DNA of 64,000 nt from Nostoc edaphicum CCNP1411. GTDB taxonomy: Bacteria > Cyanobacteriota > Cyanobacteriia > Cyanobacteriales > Nostocaceae. The stretch lies in NCBI RefSeq assembly GCF_014023275.1, contig NZ_CP054698.1:6595001-6659000 (forward strand), read 5' to 3'. The position numbers and the translations under genes were made by a program. Below are positions 54,986 to 63,892 of this stretch, in pieces. Each line of letters opens with the position of its first letter. The first letter of the stretch is position 1. The notes beneath the pieces are model-generated. The model was not told the origin of the DNA and ran no database searches. It saw only the letters and a list, made by a program, of their open reading frames with translations.

Positions 54986-56428
54986 TTATTGCTCTGCTTC
55001 TACAGGACGTTGATCTGGAACAAATTCAGCCGGAGTAGTTTCTGCGACAGGTTCGGTGTCAACGCCTGGAACCGGAAGTTCCAGATTCGGGCCTTGACGA
55101 ATTATTCGACTACCAAAAAATAAGGCACAAATAAACAGGGCTGTATAAATTACAGTAAAAATTAGCAGAGATGTTAAGACCTCACTAGCAGGTAAGTGTG
55201 AAACGCCATCTGCCGTGCGAATTTGCCCGTAAACTACCCAGGGTTGCCGCCCAACACAACGCACAATCCAGCCTGATTCGACGGCGATGTAGCCCAATGG
55301 AGCCGCCAAAATCCAGATTCGCAGTAGCCATTTCTGCTCGGCGATCGCTTCTGGCGAGAGTTTGCCCCGCAACCACTGAATCACACTCAGTCCCATCAAT
55401 CCAGCTAAGAAGAAGCCAATGCCGCTCATAATACGGAAGGAATAATAAATCAAACCCACCATCCGAGGGCGATCTTCAGGCTTCCAATGTTTCAGTCCGA
55501 GAACGGGTTTAGAAAGGTTCTGTTTGAATTCCAAAATGTAGCCTAAGCCGTTGGGAATTGAGATTTCCCAATCATTTTGCTCAGTCTGATTATTAGGTAA
55601 TGCCACCACACTCCAAGGCGCGGGTTGACCGGCTGGAGAGGTTTCCCACTTGGCCTCCATTGCGGCGAGTTTGGTAGGTTGATAATCTGCTACTTGCTCG
55701 GCGCTGAGGTGTCCGACATAGATTTGTAATGGGGTGACAGCGATCGCAGTTGCCAAGACAATTTTAAGCGATCGCGCAAAGAAAGCTTCATGACGCTTGT
55801 TGAGAATATACCAGGCGCTAATTCCCCCAATCACAAACAGCGAAGTTTCCAGCGTCGCCAAAAACATGTGCGACACGCTGTTGAGCATGAAAGGATTTAA
55901 AATTGCCTGAAAGTAATCATCTACAACAAACTTCCCATTCACCATTTCTCCGCCAGCCGGAGTCTGTAACCAAGAGTTTGCCGCTAAAATCCAGAAGGTA
56001 GATAGGTTTGCGCCAAAGGCAACCATAATCGTGGCGAAATAGTGAATCACTGGGTTTACTCGTTCCCAGCCAAACAGCATAATCCCCAAAAATCCGGCTT
56101 CTAGCATGAATGCCATCGAAGCCTCAAAGCCTAAAATGCTGCCAAAAAAGTCGCCTACCGCTTCAGAAAACGGTGCCCAGTTCGTGCCAAATTGAAACTC
56201 CATCGGCAAACCGGATGCTACACCAATACCAAAGTTCAACACGTATAGCTTTGCCCAGAAACGAGCATGGTGGTAGTAATCGGGATTGCGTGTTTTGAGC
56301 CACATTCCTTCGACGATGACCAGATAAATCCCCATTCCAGTGGTGAGAACAGGCCATAGCATGTGAAAGATCGCCGTCAGTGCAAACTGCATCCGTGAGA
56401 GGGCAACGGTGTCCGAGAGAAAATCCAT
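54986..56428 (-). CDS. cydA: cytochrome bd-type quinol oxidase subunit I
   Basis: Subunit I of cytochrome bd oxidase, 480 residues. Axial heme ligands are placed as usual: an N-terminal His (IFHMLWPVLT), the mid-protein His in LNSVSHMFLATLE, and Met in YYSFRIMSGIG. QFGTNWAPF and GRQPWVVYGQIRT are conserved. The periplasmic Q-loop is short, so this is the CIO-like kind rather than the long-loop enterobacterial kind. The C-terminal tail is Pro/Glu-rich. It works with CydB on the same operon as a high-affinity, cyanide-resistant terminal oxidase in the respiratory or thylakoid membrane. Confidence 0.96.
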   Translation of the reverse strand: MDFLSDTVALSRMQFALTAIFHMLWPVLTTGMGIYLVIVEGMWLKTRNPDYYHHARFWAKLYVLNFGIGVASGLPMEFQFGTNWAPFSEAVGDFFGSILGFEASMAFMLEAGFLGIMLFGWERVNPVIHYFATIMVAFGANLSTFWILAANSWLQTPAGGEMVNGKFVVDDYFQAILNPFMLNSVSHMFLATLETSLFVIGGISAWYILNKRHEAFFARSLKIVLATAIAVTPLQIYVGHLSAEQVADYQPTKLAAMEAKWETSPAGQPAPWSVVALPNNQTEQNDWEISIPNGLGYILEFKQNLSKPVLGLKHWKPEDRPRMVGLIYYSFRIMSGIGFFLAGLMGLSVIQWLRGKLSPEAIAEQKWLLRIWILAAPLGYIAVESGWIVRCVGRQPWVVYGQIRTADGVSHLPASEVLTSLLIFTVIYTALFICALFFGSRIIRQGPNLELPVPGVDTEPVAETTPAEFVPDQRPVEAEQ

Positions 56429-56801
56429 GAACTAACCTCTGAATTCGTTTAAATCTTTACTTGCACAGCATCTTTGGGTTATAGCCGAATGCATTAAAGA
56501 TACCACTGCGAAACAAAAGAGGAGTACAAAAATTTTGTCCGTTGTAACTCAGTCTGCCTACACGAGCATTTTGTGAGACTTTTCCAACTACCAAAGCTTT
56601 TGGTGTGTTACAGCTTACGCCTAACGCACCCTTGTATCTTAGATTTTTTCAGGAATCAAATACATCAAAGTGAATTGATGGAAAACTGACAGTACAAAAT
56701 TTTGAATTAGCGATCGCAGCGCCAATACCAAAAGCGTAGCCGTGAGGCTTGTCGTCAGACATCGCACTCTTGTATCTCACTGAACGATTAATCAAATAAA
56801 T
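56429..56801. other. 373-bp spacer upstream of cydA
   Basis: Contains the cydA promoter. There is a direct/inverted GTGCGATGTCTGACGAC / CACTCTTGTATCT pair near 56740-56780. No coding frame is convincing. Confidence 0.4.
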
Positions 56802-57077
56802 TCAATAAAGCTTTCGCCGACCTTTGTTGCAAGCATTACAGGCAGAGGTTTTCGGCTCAAAATCAATACAAGCGATCGCTTGCTCAGAACAAGCCTTTTT
56901 TGGGTGTACAGTACATTTGAGGCGGTAGTCGTTGGTGAAATATTCACAACCAGAGCAAGGAATGTCATGCAGCGTTTTTAAATGAATTATCCCTTTTCTC
57001 AAGGTTAACCAGACACTACCAATAAATAGAATCATGATTGTCCAACTGCAAAAGGCACACAAAATCATACTTAACAT
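56802..57077 (-). CDS. small membrane protein with Cys-rich cytosolic tail
   Basis: 91 residues. One N-terminal membrane helix (ILCAFCSWTIMILFIGSVWL) is followed by IHLKTLHDIPCSGCEYFTND, then YRLKCTVHPKKAC, CIDFEP and finally CNACNKGRRK. The spacing CxxC, C-(6-8)-C, CxxC suggests metal (Fe-S or Zn) binding at the membrane. I recall similar small proteins in other cyanobacteria but cannot name a family. It lies between cydA and the isi island on the same strand, so an iron-related role is attractive but unproven. Confidence 0.75.
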   Translation of the reverse strand: MLSMILCAFCSWTIMILFIGSVWLTLRKGIIHLKTLHDIPCSGCEYFTNDYRLKCTVHPKKACSEQAIACIDFEPKTSACNACNKGRRKLY

Positions 57078-57199
57078 GAGTTATCCTCATAAAAATTCCA
57101 AAAAAATGCCCGCAGTCTACTGCTTTTCACCGCAGGCATAAGACTTTATTTAGCTAGTGTTGAGCGAAACTTAATTAAGGTAATACCAATTTGAAAAGA

Positions 57200-57262
57200 C
57201 AATTTGTAGAGACGCGATTCATCGCGTCTTTATTTGATCGATTCATCGCGTCTTTACTTGAC
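57200..57262. repeat. GACGCGAT-TCATCGCGTC palindromic repeats
   Basis: Two GAT(T/C)CATCGCGTCTTTA units in tandem at the 3' end of the last antenna gene. The last codons of that gene lie in the second unit. Confidence 0.8.
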
Positions 57263-58214
57263 GCGACGATCGCCAAGAGTGCCAAACATAACCTAAGAAG
57301 GCTACCACACCAAGAAAGAACTGAATATCTGCCAACCCTAAACGTTCTGAGCCATAAAACTCTATTGGGAAAACTGTCGTGTTGTATCCCACAAATGCGG
57401 CAGAAATCCAAGCCATCAAAGCTAAACCCAGTAAGCTATAAGAGAGAATTTCTTCACCATTATCAATTGGTAAAATTCGTCTTATCCAGCTAAAAGGTTG
57501 TACAAGAATATGCCAAACGCCACCAGCAATTAAAATGAAGCCAATCCAAATGTGACCACCAATGACATCTTCTAAATTATCAACACTTGCCATCCCCAAA
57601 GGAATCCAGTTACCATCTTTCAGACCAACTAAGTAGCCAAAAATTATTTCTGGGTTTAAATTAGGATTGCTAATTAGGCGAATATTTCCGAAGTTAGTGT
57701 CATAAATTCCGCCAAAAAACATTGCCTTTAGCACTAACAAAAATGCTCCCAAACCCAGAATAATTAAGTGATGACCTAAAATTAAACCCAATTGCTTGGG
57801 GTCATTCCATTCATAGTGAAATCTTGCCGTCTGTCCACCGGCATTATATAAAATTGCCGGAGCGCGAAAAACATGAAAAAGTCCACCTGCACCCAATACA
57901 GCAGAAGCAACTAAGTGCAAAATGCCAATTACAAAATAGGGATAGGTATCGACTACTTCACCTCCAGCACCTACACCCCAGCCCAAAGTTGCTAAGTGGG
58001 GTAATAAAGTCAATCCCTGTTCATACATTGGTATGCTAGGAACAAAACGTGTAACTTCAGATATTGTGATTGCTCCTACCCAAAACATAATTAAGCCTGC
58101 ATGAGCAATGTGAGCGCCTAATAATTGACCAGATAAATCAATTAAGCGAGCATTACCCACTAACCACAATAAATTTGTGTCTGCTGCTAAGGTTCTATCA
58201 GTTGTAATTGTCAT
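57243..58214 (-). CDS. CP43'/IsiA-family chlorophyll antenna, divergent
   Basis: Six-helix chlorophyll a-binding membrane protein of the CP43'/Pcb family, 323 residues. It shares [73 protein letters not shown] and [10 protein letters not shown] with its neighbours, with many His residues that bind chlorophyll. It lacks the large lumenal loop of true CP43. It is shorter than the others at the C-terminus, where QVKTR is read from a repeat in place of the usual GHLWHALRA segment. It is the last of four antenna genes in the island. It may be a degenerate or specialised member. Confidence 0.88.
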   Translation of the reverse strand: MTITTDRTLAADTNLLWLVGNARLIDLSGQLLGAHIAHAGLIMFWVGAITISEVTRFVPSIPMYEQGLTLLPHLATLGWGVGAGGEVVDTYPYFVIGILHLVASAVLGAGGLFHVFRAPAILYNAGGQTARFHYEWNDPKQLGLILGHHLIILGLGAFLLVLKAMFFGGIYDTNFGNIRLISNPNLNPEIIFGYLVGLKDGNWIPLGMASVDNLEDVIGGHIWIGFILIAGGVWHILVQPFSWIRRILPIDNGEEILSYSLLGLALMAWISAAFVGYNTTVFPIEFYGSERLGLADIQFFLGVVAFLGYVWHSWRSSRQVKTR

Positions 58215-58229
58215 AATTAAATACCCTTA

Positions 58230-58302
58230 TGAGCATTTTGAATTTTGAATTTTGGATTTTAAATTATGACAATCTAAAATCCAAAATCTAAAATCTAAAA
58301 TT
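58230..58302. repeat. AATCTAAA heptamers
   Basis: About nine TTTTGAA/ATCTAAA units in the 91-bp spacer of two antenna genes. They include partly complementary halves. Confidence 0.85.
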
Positions 58303-58305
58303 GGT

Positions 58306-59340
58306 TTACGATTCGCTACCGATGGCATTTATTGCCTTTTCAATTTGGCTAAAGTCAACGCCAATTGCTCGTAGTGCGTGCCACAGATGACCTTGCAAGA
58401 AGAAGAAAGCCAAGAAGAAATGAGCATTTGCTAACCATGCTCTGGAAGTGTAACCACCGTTAGCTAACTTAATGCTGTCGGCAAAATAAGGGCTAACTCC
58501 AAGTTTTACTTCTAAAGTAGAGCCATAAAATTCTACGGGATAAGCTAAAGTATTCACCGCACAAAAGTAAGCTGCAACAAATCCCGCTAAAGCAATACCA
58601 CCCAATGAGTAGGAAAGGATGGCTTCACCAGAGAAGATTAAAAGCTTTTTCGCCCAAGGTAAAGGCTCTATGAGGATGTGCCAAATACCGCCGCCAATGA
58701 GTAACAAACCTACATAGATATGACCGCCGACTAAATCTTCTAAGTTGTTAACAGTGGCAAAGTGGGTTTGATAGCCATAAATGACCAAGGGGTTGAGGGT
58801 GGGGTCAGTGACAACTCGGACATCGTGAATTGTTGAGTCGTACAATCCTCCCCAAAACATGGCTTTTCCTACCAGGAGTAAAGCACCTAATCCCAAGAAA
58901 ATCAGGTGATGTCCTAAGATAAAACCAAGTTTTTTCGGGTCGTCCCATGTAAAGTGAAATTTCCGAGCGCGACCAGTTGCGTCTTTTAAGTTTTTTGGAG
59001 CTTTGAAGGTGTGGAAAAGTGCGCCTGCACCAAGCACAGCAGAAGAAATTAAGTGTAAAGCGCCGATAACGAAATAAGGGTAAGTATCGACTACCTGACC
59101 ACCTGCGCCCACACCAAAACCCAAGGTGGCTAAGTGGGGAAGCAAAATCAACCCCTGTTCGCCCATAGGTATTTCGGGATTGTAGCGGGAGATTTCAAAC
59201 CATGTAAACGCTCCAGCCCAGAGCGTTGTCAGCGCTGCTTGTGCTACATGAGCGCCGATAAATAAGCCAGAGAGATTGGCGAAGCGGGCGTTACCAGTCC
59301 ACCAATCAAATTTGAGGTTGGGATTGCCGTATGTCTGCAT
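58306..59340 (-). CDS. isiA: iron-stress chlorophyll-binding protein IsiA
   Basis: 344 residues; the N-terminus [14 protein letters not shown] is that of authentic IsiA, so I give this gene the name. Six helices with chlorophyll-ligand His: [86 protein letters not shown]. The long lumenal loop of CP43 is absent, as expected. IsiA forms rings of about 18 copies around trimeric photosystem I or energy-quenching aggregates under iron shortage. It follows the hydrolase gene after a 390-bp spacer, so it may have its own promoter. Confidence 0.9.
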   Translation of the reverse strand: MQTYGNPNLKFDWWTGNARFANLSGLFIGAHVAQAALTTLWAGAFTWFEISRYNPEIPMGEQGLILLPHLATLGFGVGAGGQVVDTYPYFVIGALHLISSAVLGAGALFHTFKAPKNLKDATGRARKFHFTWDDPKKLGFILGHHLIFLGLGALLLVGKAMFWGGLYDSTIHDVRVVTDPTLNPLVIYGYQTHFATVNNLEDLVGGHIYVGLLLIGGGIWHILIEPLPWAKKLLIFSGEAILSYSLGGIALAGFVAAYFCAVNTLAYPVEFYGSTLEVKLGVSPYFADSIKLANGGYTSRAWLANAHFFLAFFFLQGHLWHALRAIGVDFSQIEKAINAIGSES

Positions 59341-59730
59341 TGTTAAGCAATTTATAGTTGTTGCTAATAATACTCAATTAGTTGGTTCTTGTTTCAGCAG
59401 TTAAATGTCGTGTGAGTGCTACCACAGGAGACGCGAAGCTTTTATCCAAGGAAAGAAAGATTCTTCCAATTCACCGCAGGACTTACCGATTGTCCTCAGA
59501 TATCACTTCTTGCCATCCGCTCTGCTTATTGATAGCTAGTTACCAATTATTGAGATTACAAATTTAGTCTATTGAATATAATTCTTATTTAGAATGACTC
59601 TTTACAAAATGTAATCATTAAAACTGGAGGAAAAATGGGCAACGCAACCGGAGCGACAATACTAACTATCACCGCTCGAACTACTAAGGAAATATTACTT
59701 TTTAAGCGAGGGTTATTCTGCTTTCTGCCT
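59341..59730. other. 390-bp spacer upstream of isiA
   Basis: Probable isiA promoter region. It has an imperfect AT palindrome ATTGAATATAATTCTTATTT around 59571-59590 that might be an iron-regulator site, weaker than the one at 63878. No gene or repeat array is seen. Confidence 0.35.
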
Positions 59731-60489
59731 TCATGAATAACTTGTAGAAGTGCTAAAAGATAGTGCAGATGCTTCCAGTAGATGGGGATGGTGGTGTTGC
59801 CAGAAACTCAAAATCTGTTCGCCAACCTGTTGAGGATAGAAGTAGTGAAAAAAATGATATCCTTCTGGGCATTCCCAGAACTTATCTTCTGGCTTCAACC
59901 AATTCAACCAGTCATGCAATACAGTTGAGTTGACTACCGGATCACTCTTGCTACCACATACCATCATTGGCATAGAAACTCCACCCTTGGGTAAATAAAC
60001 CAACTTAAATAAAGAGTGTGACGTGGGAGATTGTTCTAAATCTTTATCTAAGGCAGCTACTAACTTCTTAGTAGTATGAGGCGGTTGATTTCCAAAAAGA
60101 CTACGAACGTTGCTTGCTAAGACTAGCTCACGGCTGATGCTAAAAAGTTGTCGTTGAAAGTAATAGTGAGCGTGCCAATTGTTTGCAGGTTGAGCAGCTA
60201 CAGCCAGCATAGTTAGCGATCGCACTTTTTTAGGAAATCGCCGCGCAAAGGTTAAAGCGATCGCACCACCCATCCCATGACCGACTAAATGAACGGGGCG
60301 ATCGCGCCATTCTAAAAACTCATACAGCAAATCCACAGCTTGATCTATCGAACTAGCTTCATCTTTGGTTTGTTGGTATTCCCACTGGGCGACGCTTATA
60401 TACCCAGATAAGTAATCAAGTAATGGTTTATCAAAACGCTGTAAAGCAGGACTGGCACTTAACCACAGAACATCAAATGAATCAGACAT
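59731..60489 (-). CDS. isiC: alpha/beta-hydrolase-fold protein of the isi island, nucleophile missing
   Basis: Alpha/beta-hydrolase fold, 252 residues, cytosolic. The nucleophile elbow reads HLVGHGMGGAIALTFARRFP: in active enzymes the centre of GxSxG is Ser, here it is Gly (codon GGG). The Asp (CGSKSDPVV) and the His near the end (EGYHFFHYF) are still present. A hydrolase-like gene (isiC) behind isiB is known in other cyanobacteria, which supports the symbol with moderate certainty. It follows isiB by 91 bp with a strong hairpin between. It may be a pseudo-enzyme that binds a ligand, or use another residue. Confidence 0.8.
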   Translation of the reverse strand: MSDSFDVLWLSASPALQRFDKPLLDYLSGYISVAQWEYQQTKDEASSIDQAVDLLYEFLEWRDRPVHLVGHGMGGAIALTFARRFPKKVRSLTMLAVAAQPANNWHAHYYFQRQLFSISRELVLASNVRSLFGNQPPHTTKKLVAALDKDLEQSPTSHSLFKLVYLPKGGVSMPMMVCGSKSDPVVNSTVLHDWLNWLKPEDKFWECPEGYHFFHYFYPQQVGEQILSFWQHHHPHLLEASALSFSTSTSYS

Positions 60490-60531
60490 AAATACCTATA
60501 ACTGCTAAATTATCAATTTCACTAGTTGTCA

Positions 60532-60562
60532 GATCCCCGACTTCTATAAGAAGTCGGGGATC
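60532..60562. terminator. strong hairpin between isiB and the hydrolase gene
   Basis: GATCCCCGACTT (60532-60543) and AAGTCGGGGATC (60551-60562) form a 12-bp GC-rich stem. There is no T-run on the minus strand, so it is more likely an attenuator or a 3' stabiliser of isiB mRNA than a full terminator. Confidence 0.65.
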
Positions 60563-60580
60563 TCCCGCACCCAAGGCTTT

Positions 60581-61093
60581 CTACAAACCAAATTCTGTCT
60601 TCAACTGAGCAACCCAAGTTTTAATTCGCTCATCTGTTAAATCAGATTGACTACCTTCATCAAGTGCCAATCCGACAAACTTGCCATTTTTCAAAGCTCT
60701 AGATTGCTCAAAGTCATATCCCTCAGTTGGCCAATAGCCAACAGTTTTACCACCCCGTTGGGAAATCTTTTCTTCCAAAATTCCCATTGCATCTTGAAAG
60801 TTCTCGGCATAGCCATATTGATCGCCATCACCAAAATAGGCAACTAACTTACCACTAAAATCTATTTGATCCAGATCAGGCAAAAAGCTTTCCCAATCGC
60901 TCTGAAGTTGACCAATATCCCAAGTAGGAGAGCCAATAATTAGTAATTCATACTCATCAAAAGTGCTAGTATCCGCCTCATAAATGGGATGTAATGTTAC
61001 AAGATCACCACCAAACTCATCCCGAATTTTTTCAGCATCAGATTCAGTGTTGCCAGTTTGAGTACCGTAAAACAGACCAATTTTCTTCGACAT
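60581..61093 (-). CDS. isiB: flavodoxin IsiB
   Basis: Long-chain flavodoxin, 170 residues, that replaces ferredoxin as electron acceptor of photosystem I when iron is scarce. FMN phosphate loop LFYGTQTGNTESDAEKI; the flavin-stacking Trp in GSPTWDIGQLQSDWE and the Tyr in GDGDQYGYAENFQDAMG are both present. The extra C-terminal loop (PTEGYDFEQSRALKNGKFVG) marks the long-chain type. Located within the antenna gene island, between the PsaL-fused antenna and the hydrolase, all on the minus strand. A 224-bp spacer upstream could contain its own promoter. Confidence 0.98.
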   Translation of the reverse strand: MSKKIGLFYGTQTGNTESDAEKIRDEFGGDLVTLHPIYEADTSTFDEYELLIIGSPTWDIGQLQSDWESFLPDLDQIDFSGKLVAYFGDGDQYGYAENFQDAMGILEEKISQRGGKTVGYWPTEGYDFEQSRALKNGKFVGLALDEGSQSDLTDERIKTWVAQLKTEFGL

Positions 61094-61214
61094 ATTTCCA
61101 CCTGATATATATGATGTGTGATTCTGCGATGGTGCAAAGACCCGCTATTGCGATCGCAATAATTGACGCAAGGATACTTATTTACCGAGTGGTCTGTCTC
61201 ATTAATTCTGAAGG

Positions 61215-61285
61215 GTTATAAAAGTTCGTAGTAAAGACTTTAGTCCTTGATTTGAGCGATAAATCGCTCACTACAAACCCATCAA
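61215..61285. repeat. inverted dispersed repeat ahead of isiB
   Basis: AGTAAAGACTTTAGTCCTTG and GAGCGATAAATCGCTC (61254-61269, a perfect 16-bp palindrome) lie in the spacer between the PsaL-fused antenna gene and isiB. Both can fold, giving a structured element at the end of the preceding transcript. Confidence 0.7.
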
Positions 61286-61317
61286 AATTAATCCGATAGA
61301 CTACTAGTTCGTGCAAC

Positions 61318-62745
61318 TCAGAAAAAGAAACTGCTATTAGTTAGCAGCAGGAAAGCAAACAAAGCTCCTCCACAGCTACCTACCGTCCACCCAGCATTGA
61401 ATTCACTCCAAGACTTAGCTGTTTTCATGTTTTCCGGTAGCTCCCCTTGGGGAGGTTTGCTCCCTTGGAACGATACGCTGCCATACAGCCACAAACAAAT
61501 CGATAAAATTAACAGCAAACCGATTGTGGACAGTAACCCTGCTTGATTCGCCAATTCCGTATCCCGCAACGGGCCTAGCTTGACAAATGGGCCAATCAAG
61601 AAGTAGCCGTGAGCCATACCAATTTCCAGCCCTCGTGAAAAAGGAGACAAGCCTTGACGGTAAATAGGAAGATTTGCCAAAAACTTCAGCGTGATATCCG
61701 AAGCATTGACTGGCGTATAGAGATTCCCAATTTCCGGCATTCCCGCAGGATTAACAACTCCCTGCTGAAAATCAAGTCCAGCCGCTATGACACGCACCCT
61801 CAAGGCGTGCCAGATATGACCAGCTAAAAATACAACCGCCAGAGCAAAGTGACTAGTTGCTAGCCAAGTGCGAACCGTAATTGCTCCCGATGCAGTAGTA
61901 CTCAATCCCAACGGCCCATAGAAAACTGTGGGATAAACGGTATCATTTACCGTTACAAAATAAGCTGCCAACAAACCCATGTAAGCCAGAGCGCCCAGAC
62001 TATAGGATAGGTAAGCCTCACCAGACCAAAATAGTAACTTTTTCGCCCAAGCAAAAGGCTTGGTGAGAATGTGCCAAAATCCCCCGACAATACAGAGTAT
62101 TCCTACCCAAATATGTCCACCGATGACATCTTCTAGATTATTAACTGCTGCCATCCCCTGTTTGCCAAAAGCACCAAAGAGATAGCCAAAGATGCGACCA
62201 GGGTTAATAGTTGGTTCAGTAATTACTCGTACAGATGCCACTGCCGGATCATAAAGACCACCCCAAAACAGCGCCTTCGCCACCAATAACCACGCGCCGA
62301 ACCCCAACAACAGCAGATGAATGCCGATGATAGTGGTCATCTTGTCTTCATCTTTCCAGTCGTAGCCAAAGAAGCCAGGAAAAGAGGGGTTTTCACTTAA
62401 GACTTCCGGACCTAAAAGGGCGTGATAAATTCCGCCTGCACCCAGTACAGCCGAACTAATCAGATGTAAAACACCAATGACAAAATAAGGATAAGTATCA
62501 ATAATTTCGCCACCGTCACCAAATCCCAAGGTTGCCAGATGAGGCAGTAAGATTAACCCCTGTTCATACATTGGTTGAGAGGGGTTGTATTTGGTAATTT
62601 CAAACAGAGTCATTGCTCCTGCCCAAAGGACAATCAACCCAGCGTGGGCAACATGAGCGCCTAAAAGCCTACCCGACAGGTTAATAAACCGGGCATTGCC
62701 AGCCCACCAACCCGATTCCTGGGTTGTTATCGTTGCAGTTGCCAT
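61318..62745 (-). CDS. IsiA-family antenna fused to a PsaL domain
   Basis: 475 residues. Residues 1-335 are a complete CP43'/IsiA-type antenna ([53 protein letters not shown]). From about 336 a PsaL-like domain follows: [54 protein letters not shown], and two more helices. PsaL normally links photosystem I into trimers. Such fusions are known in heterocystous cyanobacteria; the domain could anchor the antenna in the PsaL site of a photosystem I monomer or dimer. Its start lies two bases behind the stop of the previous gene, so translation is coupled. The second half is shorter than PsaL. Confidence 0.95.
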   Translation of the reverse strand: MATATITTQESGWWAGNARFINLSGRLLGAHVAHAGLIVLWAGAMTLFEITKYNPSQPMYEQGLILLPHLATLGFGDGGEIIDTYPYFVIGVLHLISSAVLGAGGIYHALLGPEVLSENPSFPGFFGYDWKDEDKMTTIIGIHLLLLGFGAWLLVAKALFWGGLYDPAVASVRVITEPTINPGRIFGYLFGAFGKQGMAAVNNLEDVIGGHIWVGILCIVGGFWHILTKPFAWAKKLLFWSGEAYLSYSLGALAYMGLLAAYFVTVNDTVYPTVFYGPLGLSTTASGAITVRTWLATSHFALAVVFLAGHIWHALRVRVIAAGLDFQQGVVNPAGMPEIGNLYTPVNASDITLKFLANLPIYRQGLSPFSRGLEIGMAHGYFLIGPFVKLGPLRDTELANQAGLLSTIGLLLILSICLWLYGSVSFQGSKPPQGELPENMKTAKSWSEFNAGWTVGSCGGALFAFLLLTNSSFFF

Positions 62746-62747
62746 TT

Positions 62748-63779
62748 TTAGATTGCCTCCCCACGAGTTGAATGGATGACTCTACCCTTTGCGAAGTCAA
62801 ATCCAGCAGCGCGTAAAGCGTGCCAGAGATGCCCTTGAAGAAAGAAGAAACCTAGCCAGAAGTGAGCATTCGCTAGCCAAACGCGAGAAGATAGTAAATT
62901 TCCACTCTGGAAGTAGGGAAAGCGGTCAAACCCAATACTCAGGGCTGGCCCATAAAATTCCGGTGGGTAAGCTAATGTGTTAACCGAGACAAAATAGGCA
63001 GCAATCAAACCCATGAGAGCTAAAGCACCCAAACTGTAAGAAAGGTATGCTTCTCCTGACCAGATAAAAAGCTGCTTTGCCCAGCCGAAAGGTTGAGTCG
63101 TAATGTGCCAGATACCGCCTGCAATGCAGAGAATGCTGACCCAAATGTGACCACCAACCAAGTCTTCTAAGTTATTAACTCCAGCAATCCAGTGTTTGCC
63201 ACCGCCACCAAATAAGTAACCAAAAATTACGGCGGAGTTCCAGGTAGGGTTAGAAACTACGCGCACCTCACCCACCGTAGAATCATACAAGCCGCCAAAG
63301 AACATAGCTTTGGCAACTAGTAAGCCTGCTCCCAAACCCAGCAATACTAAGTGAATACCCAGAATAGTGGTCATTTTATTAGCATCTGACCAGCGATAGC
63401 CAAAGAAGGAAAATCTCTCTTCTAAGATGGCGGGGCCACGTAGGGCATGAAAGATACCACCAAGTCCCAAGAAGGCGGAGCTAATTAGGTGCAATACTCC
63501 AATGACGAAGTAAGGATAGGTATCTACTATCTGTCCACCACTTCCAACACCCCAGCCGAGGGTTGCGAGATGAGGCAATAGAATCAACCCTTGTTCGTAC
63601 ATTGGTTGCGCTCTGTTAAAGTGGGCAAGTTCAAATAGGGTTGTTGCACCAGCCCAGAGAACAATTAACCCTGCATGAGCAACGTGAGCGCCCAAAAGTC
63701 GCCCTGAGAGGTTGGTTAACCGGGCGTTCCCTGCCCACCAGGGAATCGATTCCGGTGTTTGAACAGCCATCCTTGTCAT
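62748..63779 (-). CDS. CP43'/IsiA-family chlorophyll antenna
   Basis: First gene of the island, 343 residues, with six membrane helices, many His ligands and no large lumenal loop. Segments shared with the others are [79 protein letters not shown] and [20 protein letters not shown]. The start ATG at 63779 is fixed by AGGAGG seven bases upstream. A Fur-box-like palindrome stands about 100 bp upstream. The stop is two bases before the PsaL fusion gene, forming an operon. The neighbour similarity suggests gene duplication. Confidence 0.93.
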   Translation of the reverse strand: MTRMAVQTPESIPWWAGNARLTNLSGRLLGAHVAHAGLIVLWAGATTLFELAHFNRAQPMYEQGLILLPHLATLGWGVGSGGQIVDTYPYFVIGVLHLISSAFLGLGGIFHALRGPAILEERFSFFGYRWSDANKMTTILGIHLVLLGLGAGLLVAKAMFFGGLYDSTVGEVRVVSNPTWNSAVIFGYLFGGGGKHWIAGVNNLEDLVGGHIWVSILCIAGGIWHITTQPFGWAKQLFIWSGEAYLSYSLGALALMGLIAAYFVSVNTLAYPPEFYGPALSIGFDRFPYFQSGNLLSSRVWLANAHFWLGFFFLQGHLWHALRAAGFDFAKGRVIHSTRGEAI

Positions 63780-63877
63780 GGCGTTACCTCCTGAGAAAGT
63801 TTTGAAATCGCTGAAATATACAATTAGCTTAATGAGGATCTATCTCAATAAGCTTGGAGATATCCTACCAGATTTAT

Positions 63878-63892
63878 TGATATTTTTTATCA
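63878..63892. promoter_or_regulatory. putative Fur box upstream of the isi island
   Basis: TGATATTTTTTATCA: TGATA and TATCA arms around five A/T bases, 12 of 14 positions matching the 7-1-7 Fur consensus (TGATAAT-N-ATTATCA). It lies about 100 bp before the first antenna gene. FurA repression under iron-replete conditions would be expected. Confidence 0.6.

Noticed and set aside
59571..59590. Second Fur box upstream of isiA
   Set aside because: The arms do not match the 7-1-7 model well; AT-rich background explains it.
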